A DNA stretch of 64,000 nucleotides from an uncultured Lachnospiraceae bacterium (GTDB lineage Bacteria; Bacillota; Clostridia; Lachnospirales; Lachnospiraceae). The stretch lies in NCBI GenBank assembly GCA_910586315.1, contig CAJUIP010000012.1, positions 1 through 64,000 of the forward strand. The letters run 5' to 3'. Under the pieces are notes generated by a model. It saw only the letters and a list, made by a program, of their open reading frames with translations, was not told the DNA's origin and did not search any database. The position numbers and the translations under genes are program-made. Positions 1 to 8,762 of this stretch are shown one piece after another. Position 1 is the stretch's first letter. Each line of letters opens with the position of its first letter.

Positions 1-67
1 TTTTTGCTTTTTGGGAGATGTTACACCTCCCGTCACTACATATTATCTGTTACAAATTCCTTGCTGC

Positions 68-172
68 AGTTCACGGGGCGGGGAAAAACAGATAACAAGC
101 AGGCGTCAAGCTTGCTTATAAGACTGATTTTATCTGTTTTTCCACATCGGGTGAACGCCCGGTGCTTCTTAT
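68..172 (+). repeat. Family A structured repeat, copy 1 (left part)
   Basis: This stretch closely matches 58335-58450. It begins with a G-rich block, has an A-rich GGAAAAACAGATAA arm mirrored by TTATCTGTTTTTCC, and then a GGGTGAACGCCC hairpin and the start of the GCTTCTT arm. The distal hairpin and the CCCCTCCCGTGAA end seen in other copies are missing, because the sequence runs into the 3' end of the gene at 169. It probably lies just beyond the stop of that gene and may act in 3'-end formation; that role is inference. Confidence 0.7.
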
Positions 173-948
173 CGGCTTTCTTTGTTTCTGCTTTCCTCGC
201 TCCCATCTTCCTCGCCTCTTCTCTCTTCGGTCCCGGCTCCTTCGCTTCCGTTTTCTTCGTCTTTTCCTCCTTCGCCCCCGTTCTCCTCGCTTCTGTCTCC
301 TCCGTCGTTTCCATCGTCACTTCCATCCACATTTTTCTTTATCAGCCGCCGAACCAGTCCCCCGTCCTTTTTCATCTTCTCTTCCTCTTCCGTTTTCTCC
401 CCGCTCTTTAAAACCGAGCGGCGGGCGGTACGTACCAGATCTTCATAAATCATGTCAAACTGCTCCCGGGGCATGACATCCTGCGACGCGGGGACCAGAA
501 GAGACGCCATGGACCGGGCCATCTGCTCTAACGGCTTTGCCGCTTCCTGCATAATCCGGTTCACCTGCCTGGAGGCGCTTTTTCCTTTCGACAGCACAAA
601 CGCCTCCGCGCCCCAGGGGCTCCCGCTGTTGTGCATCCGTATCAGGCTTCCCGTCCGTTCCTTTACAAGACGGCTTTCATTTATCTTTTCTTCATCATGT
701 TCAAAGACAGGCTCCTTAAATTCCTGCTTTTTCGCAAAAGACACCGCAAGACTCCCGTCCTCCTGTCTTGTAAATTCTATATTTCCATATGTATTTTCCA
801 GCGACGCCAGATGGATGGGCAGGGGCCTGCCGTTCCTTTTTATCCGGTCCGACTCAAAGGTGTCCCCTTTCCTTCCGGCACGTTTTTCCTCCTTTACCCG
901 ATACCTCGCGCCGGATTGTTTCCAAAGCTCCCTTTCCCTGTCATACAT
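169..948 (-). CDS. Hypothetical protein with a Gly/Glu-rich acidic tail
   Basis: I do not recognise a family. The 259-aa product has a mixed, charged N-terminal two thirds without membrane segments, and a C-terminal tail of about 45 residues made almost only of Glu, Gly, Ser, Asp, Arg and Asn. An open frame extends upstream inside the ATPase gene, but the likely start is the second of two adjacent ATGs at 948, because AGGAGG sits 6 nt before it. This overlaps the ATPase stop by 8 nt, so the two are translationally coupled. The acidic tail could be a flexible binding region or simply an expanded DNA repeat. Its job is probably tied to the upstream ATPase. Confidence 0.6.
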   Translation of the reverse strand: MYDRERELWKQSGARYRVKEEKRAGRKGDTFESDRIKRNGRPLPIHLASLENTYGNIEFTRQEDGSLAVSFAKKQEFKEPVFEHDEEKINESRLVKERTGSLIRMHNSGSPWGAEAFVLSKGKSASRQVNRIMQEAAKPLEQMARSMASLLVPASQDVMPREQFDMIYEDLVRTARRSVLKSGEKTEEEEKMKKDGGLVRRLIKKNVDGSDDGNDGGDRSEENGGEGGKDEENGSEGAGTEERRGEEDGSEESRNKESR

Positions 949-2959
949 CATACTCCTCCTCATCCAGATACATGGCATACGGGCCAAATTCCTCCGGCGC
1001 CATGGTCTTTCCGTTTTTCTCCAGCTCCCCCTTTGCCGCCTGTACAAGCTCACGCATCCCGGGGGCCTCCCGTTTTGCCGCCGCCAGGAATGCCGCCTCC
1101 AGCACCACATTCCGGATGCCCGCGCCGGAAAGCTCAAATGCTGCCGCCATAAATTCCAGATCTATGTCGGGCTTTAATGGAAGCTGTTCCGGAAATGCCC
1201 GTTTCCAGATCTCCATCCGCCAGTGACGGTCCGGGAATGGAAATTCCACCAGATACCGCATTCTCCGTTTGAAGGCCTCGTCCATGTTCCGCAGAAAATT
1301 AGTGGCCAGGATTGTCACTCCATTGTAACTTTCCATCTTCTGAAGCAAAAAGGCCGCCTCCATATTGCTGTACTTATCATTGGAATCACGGACATCCGTT
1401 CTTTTCCCAAACAGCACATCCGCCTCATCAAAAAAGAGGACCACCTGCGCCTTTTTCGCATGTTCAAAAATCTCATTGAGATTTTTTTCTGTCTCCCCGA
1501 TGTACTTGCTCACCACCGCAGGAAGCTCCACGCGGTAAAGTTCCATACCGATACGTCCGGCCAGTACCTGCGCCGCCATGGTCTTTCCCGTTCCGGGAGG
1601 TCCGGAGAAAACGAGGGAGACCCCATGGCCATAGGGCTGTTTTTTGGCAAGGCCCCATTCCTCGAACACTTGGCCGCTGAAACGTATCTGGTTCTCAGCC
1701 CGCCTCAGCTTATCTTTCTGCTTTTTTTCAAGCAGAAGGTCCTCCCAGGAGAAACGCACAGGGACCTGCACGGCCTTTCCCCCCAGACTCTGCCGCAGAC
1801 AGCGGTGGCAGCAGGAAAACAAAAGGCGGCGGTCAATGGCGGCGCACTGCATAAACTCCGCCTGCCTTTCTGCCAGTTCCAGAACAGAACGGATCTGCCC
1901 CGGCAAAAGCACATACCGGCCCGCTAGCTCCTCCATGGAGACATCATCGGCGAGCCGCAGATGACCGCTCATAATTTTCCAGAGTCTCAGCCGTTCTCCC
2001 CCGTCCAGGTCCGGAACCTCCGCCAGAACCCCCCTGCCTTTTTTGTCCAGCCAGCTAGGCTTTTCCTGGCCGATTACAATAAGCGGGAGGCTTTCCATTC
2101 TGCACTGGTACGCAAGTTCCTGCAAAAACAGCCCGGCCTCTTCCTGCGTCACGCCGTCGCAGACGATGACCGGCCAGCCTTCAATAAGAAGCGCTTCCCG
2201 GACAATCATCCCTGCCAGGCCGCCCTCCTCCAGAAGCTTTGGCGTCAGGCTCACAAACATAAGATTTTTACCCAGAAATCCGGCCGCCTGCTTCATAAAA
2301 AACCGCCTGCCGCTTCCCGTCTCTCCGCTCAGAAACAGTGGTCCCGTCCCGCTTTCCAGATATTTCGCCAGGCGCGATGCAAACTCCCTGCGCCTGATTC
2401 CCGCAATCTCCTCTTCCTTTTCTCCGGAGCAGAACCATTCGGTTCCCATTCTCCACCAGAGCGGCGCCGGGTCCCCGAAAGCAAAATGCGCGGCCATAAC
2501 TTCATCCAGCCTGAGCCACGGCTCTGTGCCGACGTCAAAAAAGGCCAGACGCCTCATACGCCCTGTGTCAAAAGCAGCGGATTCCCCCAGCCTTTTTTCC
2601 GCCATTTCCATAAGAAGCCCGCCATGCTCCAGCGATATCCCCGGGCCCTTTGCCCCCATTTTCATAAGCAGCGGCCAAAAACCGTCATGAACCCACCAAA
2701 GCGCCGCCAAAAACACCACATATACTTCTTTTTCTGAGAGTCCCAGCCGTTTCTGTATTTCAAACAGTCCCATTCCTTCCGGCTGAGGCTTTTTAAGCAG
2801 ATTCCAGAACTTTTCCGTACGCTCCTCAAGCTCTATCTCCGTAAGGTCCGAAAGGGGAAGTGTTCCGTCCTCCCAGTCTCCAAACATACCGTACCTGATT
2901 CCGAGGGCCAGTTCATGATACCCGGCGGCCCCCAGAAGCTTCCTGTACTCCTCTGTCAT
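941..2959 (-). CDS. Double-AAA ATPase (SpoVK-like), possibly of a contractile injection locus
   Basis: The 672-aa protein has an N-terminal helical region, a first degenerate AAA module (GETGSGRR, with Arg in place of the Walker A Lys, near residue 215) and a second canonical AAA+ module near residues 450-640 with GPPGTGKT, LFFDEADVLFG and an FKRRMRY arginine-finger region. A dead module followed by an active one is typical of the COG0464 ATPases found in extracellular contractile injection loci, where the ATPase is thought to remodel the particle; assigning it to such a locus is inference because no sheath or baseplate gene lies in this window. The start has GGGGAG 8 nt upstream. It lies 15 nt after the regulator gene and overlaps the next gene by 8 nt. 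Confidence 0.8.
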   Translation of the reverse strand: MTEEYRKLLGAAGYHELALGIRYGMFGDWEDGTLPLSDLTEIELEERTEKFWNLLKKPQPEGMGLFEIQKRLGLSEKEVYVVFLAALWWVHDGFWPLLMKMGAKGPGISLEHGGLLMEMAEKRLGESAAFDTGRMRRLAFFDVGTEPWLRLDEVMAAHFAFGDPAPLWWRMGTEWFCSGEKEEEIAGIRRREFASRLAKYLESGTGPLFLSGETGSGRRFFMKQAAGFLGKNLMFVSLTPKLLEEGGLAGMIVREALLIEGWPVIVCDGVTQEEAGLFLQELAYQCRMESLPLIVIGQEKPSWLDKKGRGVLAEVPDLDGGERLRLWKIMSGHLRLADDVSMEELAGRYVLLPGQIRSVLELAERQAEFMQCAAIDRRLLFSCCHRCLRQSLGGKAVQVPVRFSWEDLLLEKKQKDKLRRAENQIRFSGQVFEEWGLAKKQPYGHGVSLVFSGPPGTGKTMAAQVLAGRIGMELYRVELPAVVSKYIGETEKNLNEIFEHAKKAQVVLFFDEADVLFGKRTDVRDSNDKYSNMEAAFLLQKMESYNGVTILATNFLRNMDEAFKRRMRYLVEFPFPDRHWRMEIWKRAFPEQLPLKPDIDLEFMAAAFELSGAGIRNVVLEAAFLAAAKREAPGMRELVQAAKGELEKNGKTMAPEEFGPYAMYLDEEEYDV

Positions 2960-2974
2960 GTGCGTCTCTCCCCA

Positions 2975-5900
2975 TCACTGTTTCCCGTAACTGCAGATCT
3001 TCATTCCATTCTGATACCGTTCCCTGAGTGTTTCGCCGGGCGGCTCTCCGGTAAGATCCAGATAGTATTTCTCAAGCTGATGGTAATACCGTCTCAGCAT
3101 ATTGCCATCCTTCTGTTCTATGAAACAGTCCATTTTGCAAAGATTCACCGGCTCCCTTATGATATCAATCTCCTCTGACAGCGTAAGGGCATGCAGGCAG
3201 GCTTCATAATCCTGCTCCTTTTTATAAATCTGGGCCAGCTCAAAAAACGCGGCCCCAAGCTTTCTGTCAAAATACGCCCTTTCACTGACGCACCACACGC
3301 CGTCAATATCCTTGAGGAAGGCGCCCTCGTACAGCCAGATGATTCCGGACTCCTGCAGCATCGCCTCCTGGTCTTTGGCATCCGCCGCATGTATGAACGC
3401 CGCGGCCCTGTCCACATCGGAAAACAGACAGCCGTTCTTTAAAAAATACTTCCTGTCTTCATAGCAGATCAAATCTTCCAGTCCATACTGGCTTAAACTT
3501 TTGCGGAGCGTAGAGAAAATATTATGTAACGCCGCCACCTCATTGGCCGGAAGCTCCTCCACATCATTCCACAGTGCCTCGATGATCTGTTCCCGGCTCA
3601 CAGGCTGTTTCATAAAATACAGATAGGCCATACATTCCTTCGCTTTATGGGTGCGGAAGCGGATATCCTCCCCGGTCTCCATCACCGTCATGCGGAACTT
3701 GCCGAAACAGCTGACAAATATGTGGCAGGAGGCGGATTCTGTCTCTTTTGCTTCCTCCAACATACAAAGCCATGAACATTTGCGCCTGTCCAGCTGTCCG
3801 GGGAGCTGCCCCAGCCAGGGATACTTTTTCAAAATCCGTACTCCCGCTGCCGCCAGCTTACAGCCTCCGGCTTTGTCTCCCCTTTCAAACCGCTCCAGCC
3901 CGGCCTGAACATCATAAAACGCCGCCAGCCATTCCGGCTGTTTTTCTCCGCCGGAAACCGTAACTGTTTCTCCCTTCGTTTCAGAACCTCCATACCAGCG
4001 GCCGCGAATCTGCTTTAAAAGACGCTGCTCCTTGTCTGACATCCACCATTGTTCTTTCTCTTCTCTTGTTTTCCCTGCTTCTTCTGTCTCTTTCGTCCCG
4101 CCTGTCTCTTTTCTCTCCCCTGTTTCTTCCACTTCTCCTGTTCTCTCTATCTCTTCTGCCTCTCCTGTCTTTCCCGTCTCTTTCGCTTCTCCTGTCTTTC
4201 CTGTCTCTTCCGACTTTCCTGCCCCTTTCGTCTTTCCTGTTTCTTTCGCTTCTCCTGCCTTTTCCGTTTTTCTTGCCTCTTTCGCTTCTCCCGCCTTTTC
4301 CGTCTTTCCCGTCCCTTTCGCCTCTCCTGCCTTTTCCTCTTCCTCCCCGCCAGCTACCGTCCAGAGCTCTGTAAGCTCCAGGGAAACTCTCCGAAGCTGG
4401 CGCAGCCTCTGCCTGTCTCTGTCTGTAAGGGAAAGGCCTTCTGAAGACCTGTCAGACATATCCTGATACAAAAGTTTCGCCTGGTGGACGAAACCCTGAC
4501 GAATCTTCAGAAAAATTCTTGCCGCCAGATATTCAAACCAGCTCATGGCAGAAATCCCTTCCTGTTCCATAGCTGTTTTAAGAATGCGGTCCGCTGTCTG
4601 GTCCATCCCCCGATCACAATAAAATTCTACTGACATGGTGACGAGCCTTTCGCACAATCTCTGGTCCTGACCGCCGCTTAAATTCCGTATTTCCTCCAGG
4701 ATCCCCTGTTCCGCCGCGGCAAAATCCCCGTCTGTATACAATTTCAAAATACTCTCCAAAACTCTGCCGTATTCAGAAACGATGCCGCCGTGACGCCTGC
4801 ACCAGTCCAGAGCCTCAGCCAGAAGAAAATACCGCCGCTCCGCCAGAAGTTCAAACCCGCTCCGTTCCAGCGCCGCCTCCACCATGGCCCTGGAATTTGC
4901 CATCAGCGCATATTCCAGCGCCTGCTGCAGCTGCCCGTTCCCCAGATAACAGGCGGCCGCCCGCCCGCAAAGCTTCTCCTGTTCTTCCTCCGTCAACTGG
5001 CTCCTCAGGAAATCCCGGAACATGGAATGGTAGCGGTATACTTCAAAATTTCCCTCCGTCTTCTGAACAAACATATTTTCCTGAACCAGATACCGGAGCT
5101 GTCCGGACGCATTTTTTATCTGTACTACCGCATTGCAGATCCGGCTGTCCAGATACTCCAGCACAGAAGTTTTTTTAAGAAACTCCTGAAGGTCAAAGGG
5201 AAGTTTTCGAAACAGCTCGTACATGATATAATCATGAACCATGTATTCCTGGCAGATTTTAAGCATCTGGTCCCGTCCCACAGGAATCCGGCCCTGTTTC
5301 TGGTATAAATGCAAAAACATGACTCCGGCCGGCCATCCTTCCGTATACCTGTAAATCGCCTCCGCCACATCCGGTGAAATGCTTTTTGCCCTTCCTGATT
5401 CCAGAAGTCTAAAGGTTTCCTCCCTGGAAAAAGCCAGATCATCCGTCTTTAAAACAGCAGCCGTCCCTTCTAATATATATCGGTTTACAAACCTTGGAAG
5501 TGTTCCCTTGGTGGTAAGAAACATCCGGATCCCGCTTCCTGTATTTTTAAGAATGGTATCCAGAAGTTCAAAAATTTCCTCATTTTCAATCTCCTGAAAA
5601 TCATCCAGCATGATGAAAAAGTCGCGCTCTTCCCCGCCCTCTACACTGCTTAAGCGTTTTAATACAGCCGGCACAGCCTGCCCGTCCCGAATCTCCTCAG
5701 CCGCGTTACAGCCATCTTTTCCGAAACTCTGACAGATGCCTTCCCTTAAATATCCAAGAAATACAGAGCTGTCATTGTCCTGGCGGTCCAGATGATACCA
5801 CAAAAAACGACATCCGCTTTGAAGCGCATACTCGCTCATGAACATGGTTTTACCAAACCCCATGTTCGCATGAAATACAATCAGACGTTCTCTGCACTGC

Positions 5901-5992
5901 TTTATTTTTTTTATCAATGCCGCTCTTTCCACATAATCCCGGACAGGGCGCGGATGCTGCAGTTTTGCTTCCAGTAAAATATCAGGTTTCAT
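2975..5992 (-). CDS. MalT-like STAND ATPase regulator with C-terminal BTAD domain
   Basis: The product of about 1005 aa starts with a STAND/MalT-like NTPase (Walker A MGFGKT near residue 45, Walker B FFIMLDDFQ near 140). A helical TPR-like region follows, then a low-complexity Lys/Glu/Gly/Thr stretch, and finally a winged-helix-like segment plus a bacterial transcriptional activation (BTAD) domain over the last ~250 residues. Such proteins act as large signal-responsive transcription activators. The ATG at 5992 has AGGAG 6 nt upstream; a GTG nine codons earlier lacks a site. It is first in the operon with the AAA ATPase and the acid-tailed protein and is likely their regulator. The order NTPase then C-terminal wHTH-BTAD is the reverse of classical SARP proteins. 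Confidence 0.8.
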   Translation of the reverse strand: MKPDILLEAKLQHPRPVRDYVERAALIKKIKQCRERLIVFHANMGFGKTMFMSEYALQSGCRFLWYHLDRQDNDSSVFLGYLREGICQSFGKDGCNAAEEIRDGQAVPAVLKRLSSVEGGEERDFFIMLDDFQEIENEEIFELLDTILKNTGSGIRMFLTTKGTLPRFVNRYILEGTAAVLKTDDLAFSREETFRLLESGRAKSISPDVAEAIYRYTEGWPAGVMFLHLYQKQGRIPVGRDQMLKICQEYMVHDYIMYELFRKLPFDLQEFLKKTSVLEYLDSRICNAVVQIKNASGQLRYLVQENMFVQKTEGNFEVYRYHSMFRDFLRSQLTEEEQEKLCGRAAACYLGNGQLQQALEYALMANSRAMVEAALERSGFELLAERRYFLLAEALDWCRRHGGIVSEYGRVLESILKLYTDGDFAAAEQGILEEIRNLSGGQDQRLCERLVTMSVEFYCDRGMDQTADRILKTAMEQEGISAMSWFEYLAARIFLKIRQGFVHQAKLLYQDMSDRSSEGLSLTDRDRQRLRQLRRVSLELTELWTVAGGEEEEKAGEAKGTGKTEKAGEAKEARKTEKAGEAKETGKTKGAGKSEETGKTGEAKETGKTGEAEEIERTGEVEETGERKETGGTKETEEAGKTREEKEQWWMSDKEQRLLKQIRGRWYGGSETKGETVTVSGGEKQPEWLAAFYDVQAGLERFERGDKAGGCKLAAAGVRILKKYPWLGQLPGQLDRRKCSWLCMLEEAKETESASCHIFVSCFGKFRMTVMETGEDIRFRTHKAKECMAYLYFMKQPVSREQIIEALWNDVEELPANEVAALHNIFSTLRKSLSQYGLEDLICYEDRKYFLKNGCLFSDVDRAAAFIHAADAKDQEAMLQESGIIWLYEGAFLKDIDGVWCVSERAYFDRKLGAAFFELAQIYKKEQDYEACLHALTLSEEIDIIREPVNLCKMDCFIEQKDGNMLRRYYHQLEKYYLDLTGEPPGETLRERYQNGMKICSYGKQ
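4056..4350 (-). repeat. Degenerate in-frame tandem repeat coding a KAGEAKETGKT array
   Basis: Within the regulator gene, a purine-rich coding strand encodes repeated units: first 12-residue units of the KAGEAKETGKTE type, then 6-residue TGEAKE-like units, followed by decayed versions. The run joins the TPR-like region to the DNA-binding/BTAD half. It is predicted to be a charged linker. The repeat should be prone to length change by slippage. Confidence 0.8.
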
Positions 5993-6032
5993 TTTTCTCC
6001 TCGGACGGTAAACGGACACGCCTGCTTTTACG

Positions 6033-6068
6033 CATTAATATAACAAGGTCTTTCCTATGAAATAAAAA
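6033..6068 (+). repeat. Family C motif (terminator-associated), copy 1
   Basis: It contains CATTAATATAACAAGG followed by TCTTTCCTATGAAATAAAA. The same string recurs next to terminators near 45370-45405 (inverted) and 53697-53731, and partly at 53595-53612. It lies immediately distal to the T-run of the terminator at 6062-6100. Confidence 0.7.
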
Positions 6069-6100
6069 AGAGACTTACAATTATTTCTATTGTAAGTCTC
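6062..6100 (-). terminator. Rho-independent terminator of the LytTR/azl transcript
   Basis: A perfect 12-bp inverted repeat (GAGACTTACAAT and its complement, 7-nt loop) spans 6070-6100. On the minus strand it is followed by six Ts, 40 nt after the stop of the LytTR gene. Confidence 0.9.
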
Positions 6101-6141
6101 TGCTTCCATATCATCAATATATTTCCAATGAACGGTCTTAA

Positions 6142-6951
6142 TTATCCGTTGAACGGCTTATATGTTTCCCTGAGCCGTTCGCGAAACGCTGTCATTCTTC
6201 TCCTTGCCACCGGCAGTTTTGTCCCCTCAAACAGAATTACCTGCCCTGGCTCCACCACTCTTACATGGACGACATTTACCATGACGCCCCGGCGTATCTG
6301 AAAAAAGTCCCGGCTCAGCTGCTGTGCCGCTTCCTTAAAGCCCGTTGTGCTGGAAATGGTTTTCTGGAGCATATGAATCCGGCTGTATTCCCCGTCAGCT
6401 TCCACATACAGAATATCCATCATCGGAATCACATATTCTCTGCGCTCCGTACCCATAACAACCATCTTTTCCTTACCTAACCAGTCATCCAGAAGCCGTT
6501 CCAGATAAGCCGCCGTTTCAAGTCCCGCCTTTCTTGGGAAATCCTCCCCGTCCTCCAGAATATGAAGCGCATTAGACAGGTGAAGATGGACGATAGACAG
6601 TCTGTCCTTCCAGGCCTTCCATACGAAAGTGACCCTCTGGGTCTCCGACAGCACCATGGCCTCCCCTTCTGCCGTATGTGCAACGTACCGGCCCGCTACC
6701 ACACAAGTATTCCTGTCACTGAAAACGACGGAGTACTCCTGCCCCTGCAAGTACACGGACGGCAGATCTTCCAGACGGGTGCAGTGCTTCGAGCACTCCT
6801 CTTTTCCGTAATAATATTCCTCTCTCCCTGATGCGATCCACATGATATCCTCATCCATGGCCTCTATAAAAGGCTGCGGGTTCTTATTCCACCATTCCTC
6901 CAGAAGCCACTGGGTCAAACGGCGGCATTCCATCTGCTGTTCATATTTCAT
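6142..6951 (-). CDS. NTF2/SnoaL-like sensor fused to a LytTR DNA-binding domain
   Basis: The 269-aa protein has an N-terminal half resembling SnoaL/DUF4440 (NTF2-fold) domains, with MDEDIMWIASG and a run of aromatic residues. Its C-terminal ~100 residues form a LytTR DNA-binding domain (EYVIPMMDILYVEADGEYS, FFQIRRGVMVN). The ATG at 6951 has GGAGGA upstream; a longer open frame to 7062 overlaps azlD and lacks a site. It would be a one-component, ligand-sensing regulator. It follows azlD by 49 nt on the same strand and is probably co-transcribed. The ligand is unknown. Confidence 0.8.
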   Translation of the reverse strand: MKYEQQMECRRLTQWLLEEWWNKNPQPFIEAMDEDIMWIASGREEYYYGKEECSKHCTRLEDLPSVYLQGQEYSVVFSDRNTCVVAGRYVAHTAEGEAMVLSETQRVTFVWKAWKDRLSIVHLHLSNALHILEDGEDFPRKAGLETAAYLERLLDDWLGKEKMVVMGTERREYVIPMMDILYVEADGEYSRIHMLQKTISSTTGFKEAAQQLSRDFFQIRRGVMVNVVHVRVVEPGQVILFEGTKLPVARRRMTAFRERLRETYKPFNG

Positions 6952-7000
6952 ACGCTCTGTTCCTCCATAGGCTACCCAAAGAATGCTGACTGCAGACCAA

Positions 7001-7339
7001 TCATGTTGAAAGGGATGCTGCAAGCTGTACCAGCAGCATATAACAAACGGTCCCTCCCGCAATGGATAAAAGCATCTGGCGTTTCCACAGGTGGAGGATG
7101 ATCACCAAAGCAATCGACAAAAATTCAGGGATACCATGGTTTCCGGTAAATACATTTACATTCTTCAGGCAATATATGACTAACAGGCCAAATATCGCTG
7201 CGGGAAGAACAACGCCAAGATACCGGACATACTCCGGCGTCGGTTTTTCCGATGGAAACAGCAAAAAAGGAAGGAAACGCGTCAGCATGGTCCCAAGTAT
7301 GACTATGAGGATTGTGATTATCTGCTGTGTCAGTGTCAT
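7001..7339 (-). CDS. azlD: AzlD, small subunit of branched-chain amino-acid exporter
   Basis: The 112-aa, very hydrophobic protein has about four membrane helices and the family's TRFLPFLLF motif near the start. AzlD pairs with AzlC to export branched-chain amino acids or analogues. Its ATG overlaps the azlC stop (ATGA), so the two are translationally coupled. Confidence 0.92.
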   Translation of the reverse strand: MTLTQQIITILIVILGTMLTRFLPFLLFPSEKPTPEYVRYLGVVLPAAIFGLLVIYCLKNVNVFTGNHGIPEFLSIALVIILHLWKRQMLLSIAGGTVCYMLLVQLAASLST

Positions 7340-8049
7340 GCGGCATCACCGCCTTTCTCCGGATGCTTTCTTATAAGAGTGAGCGCAGTGAGGATGGCCG
7401 CCATTGCCGGAATCATAAAATGATCTGCGCCAAAGACAATCAGACAAAGGGCGGAAAGCCCAAGTCCCAAAAGAGCGCTTGTATGCTTTTGGTCTTTCAG
7501 CCATTGTTCCATGAAAATCACCACAAACATGGCAGTCATTACAAACTCCAGCCCATCTGTATTGAAATGGATAAAAGAACCGAAGATACCGCCCAGCGTT
7601 GCACCAAAAAACCAGTAAAAATGGTTCAATAAAGTGACAAAAAACATAAACCATCCCTTATCCACATCCTCCGGTATCTCAGTGGTATAGTTAATGGAAA
7701 AGCTCTCATCACACATTCCAAAAATGAGATAAAACTTTTTCCATCCGGTTCCTTTATACTTGTCCAGCATAGAAATTCCGTAGAACAAATGCCGCGCGTT
7801 AATCATCAGAGTTATTGCAAGGGCCTGCACGGGATGAAAGGCGCCCATCAGCATATTAACCGTTACGAACTCCACAGATCCTGCAAAAATCGTAAGACTC
7901 ATCAGCATCGGGTACCAGAAGCCAAACCCGGATACGTTCATATAAATGCCGTAAGTCAGTCCGAGGAACCAGAAACCGGCAAAAATCGGGATCGTATAAG
8001 GAAAAGCGCTGTGAAAGGCTTTTCGAATCATCTGTGTCTTACTCTGCAT
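7336..8049 (-). CDS. azlC: AzlC, large subunit of branched-chain amino-acid exporter
   Basis: The 237-aa membrane protein matches AzlC: the FRKAF/HSAFPYTIPIFAG start, the FAGSVEFV motif in the first half and NARHLFYG in the middle. The ATG at 8049 has GGGAGG 8 nt upstream, and the longer open frame lacks a site. The subunit forms the exporter with AzlD. With azlD and the LytTR gene it forms a probable three-gene unit ending at the terminator at 6062-6100. Confidence 0.92.
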   Translation of the reverse strand: MQSKTQMIRKAFHSAFPYTIPIFAGFWFLGLTYGIYMNVSGFGFWYPMLMSLTIFAGSVEFVTVNMLMGAFHPVQALAITLMINARHLFYGISMLDKYKGTGWKKFYLIFGMCDESFSINYTTEIPEDVDKGWFMFFVTLLNHFYWFFGATLGGIFGSFIHFNTDGLEFVMTAMFVVIFMEQWLKDQKHTSALLGLGLSALCLIVFGADHFMIPAMAAILTALTLIRKHPEKGGDAA

Positions 8050-8135
8050 AAATCTGACCTCCCTTACATGGAAATCATGTAGAATACATTCCGTTCTCAA
8101 CCGGCCTGTTTTATAAAAACTGGCAGCCGGCCGCA

Positions 8136-8543
8136 TCAGCCCATCTGCAGCGCGCAGTTTCCGACGGCGTTTGTCTCTTTCCCTTTTTCCGCATGACATG
8201 CTGCGGAGGAAACAGAAACATAATCCGACGGAATATCCGTTACCTCAATTTTAAAATATACCGGGCGGAGGGCATCGTTACAGCTGACAATCGCCAGCCC
8301 TTCCCGGTTTACCCAGTCCAGATATTTTACTTCGCTCCCCTTTTCTCCGTGGGATAGGGCAAATACATTCGGATAGATGGATCTCCAGGCAACGCTGCAG
8401 AATCCCTCCGGCATCTCATAATCCGCCAGAAACTCCTGTCCCTCTTTCATTAACGGACACAGCGTCAGCCCCTGGGCGCCATATTCCTTTACCAGTTCTT
8501 CATTAAAACAAGATTTAAGCACTGTAATTTTACATTTATTCAT
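8136..8543 (-). CDS. TIGR04076 family protein
   Basis: The 135-aa protein carries the family's opening MNKCKITVLKSCFNEEL and the CPLMKEGQEF motif, with a Cys-containing C-terminal half. The function of the family is unknown to me. It is transcribed in the same direction as azlCD, 86 nt upstream. A minus-strand TATAAT lies at 8584-8589. The start is the only ATG near the N-terminal motif, although the ribosome site is weak. Confidence 0.8.
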   Translation of the reverse strand: MNKCKITVLKSCFNEELVKEYGAQGLTLCPLMKEGQEFLADYEMPEGFCSVAWRSIYPNVFALSHGEKGSEVKYLDWVNREGLAIVSCNDALRPVYFKIEVTDIPSDYVSVSSAACHAEKGKETNAVGNCALQMG

Positions 8544-8637
8544 ACCCTAAGTTCTTTTCACTCCCTGTCATGTTTCTCTTTTTATTATACCGTTTCTTCT
8601 CCATCATTTTACCAATTTCTCATTCTTTTTTCAAGAA

Positions 8638-8666
8638 TTGCATTTCTCTTTATTATCTGGTAAACT
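8638..8666 (+). promoter_or_regulatory. Promoter of the MarR gene
   Basis: TTGCAT (8638-8643), a 17-nt spacer and TAAACT (8661-8666). The family A repeat copy lies between this promoter and the start codon, so it would be in the 5' leader. Confidence 0.55.
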
Positions 8667-8681
8667 AAAAGAAAGTTATAG

Positions 8682-8746
8682 TTCACGGTGCTTCTTGTCT
8701 GCTTCCAGCGGGCAAAAAGATGCCCCCTCCCGTGAACAGCAACAAA
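8682..8746 (+). repeat. Family A structured repeat, short copy in the MarR leader
   Basis: The copy has GTTCACGG at one end and CCCGTGAAC at the other (outer stem), with an inner CTTCTTGTCTGC / GCGGGCAAAAAG arm pair. It lies in the leader of the MarR gene and ends about 20 nt before its start codon. Confidence 0.7.
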
Positions 8747-8762
8747 AAAAGGAGAATCTCGC

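Noticed and set aside
4030..4470. Long open frames on the plus strand (Ser/Phe/Leu/Pro-rich)
   Set aside because: They are the antisense of the Lys/Glu/Gly low-complexity array in the regulator gene.
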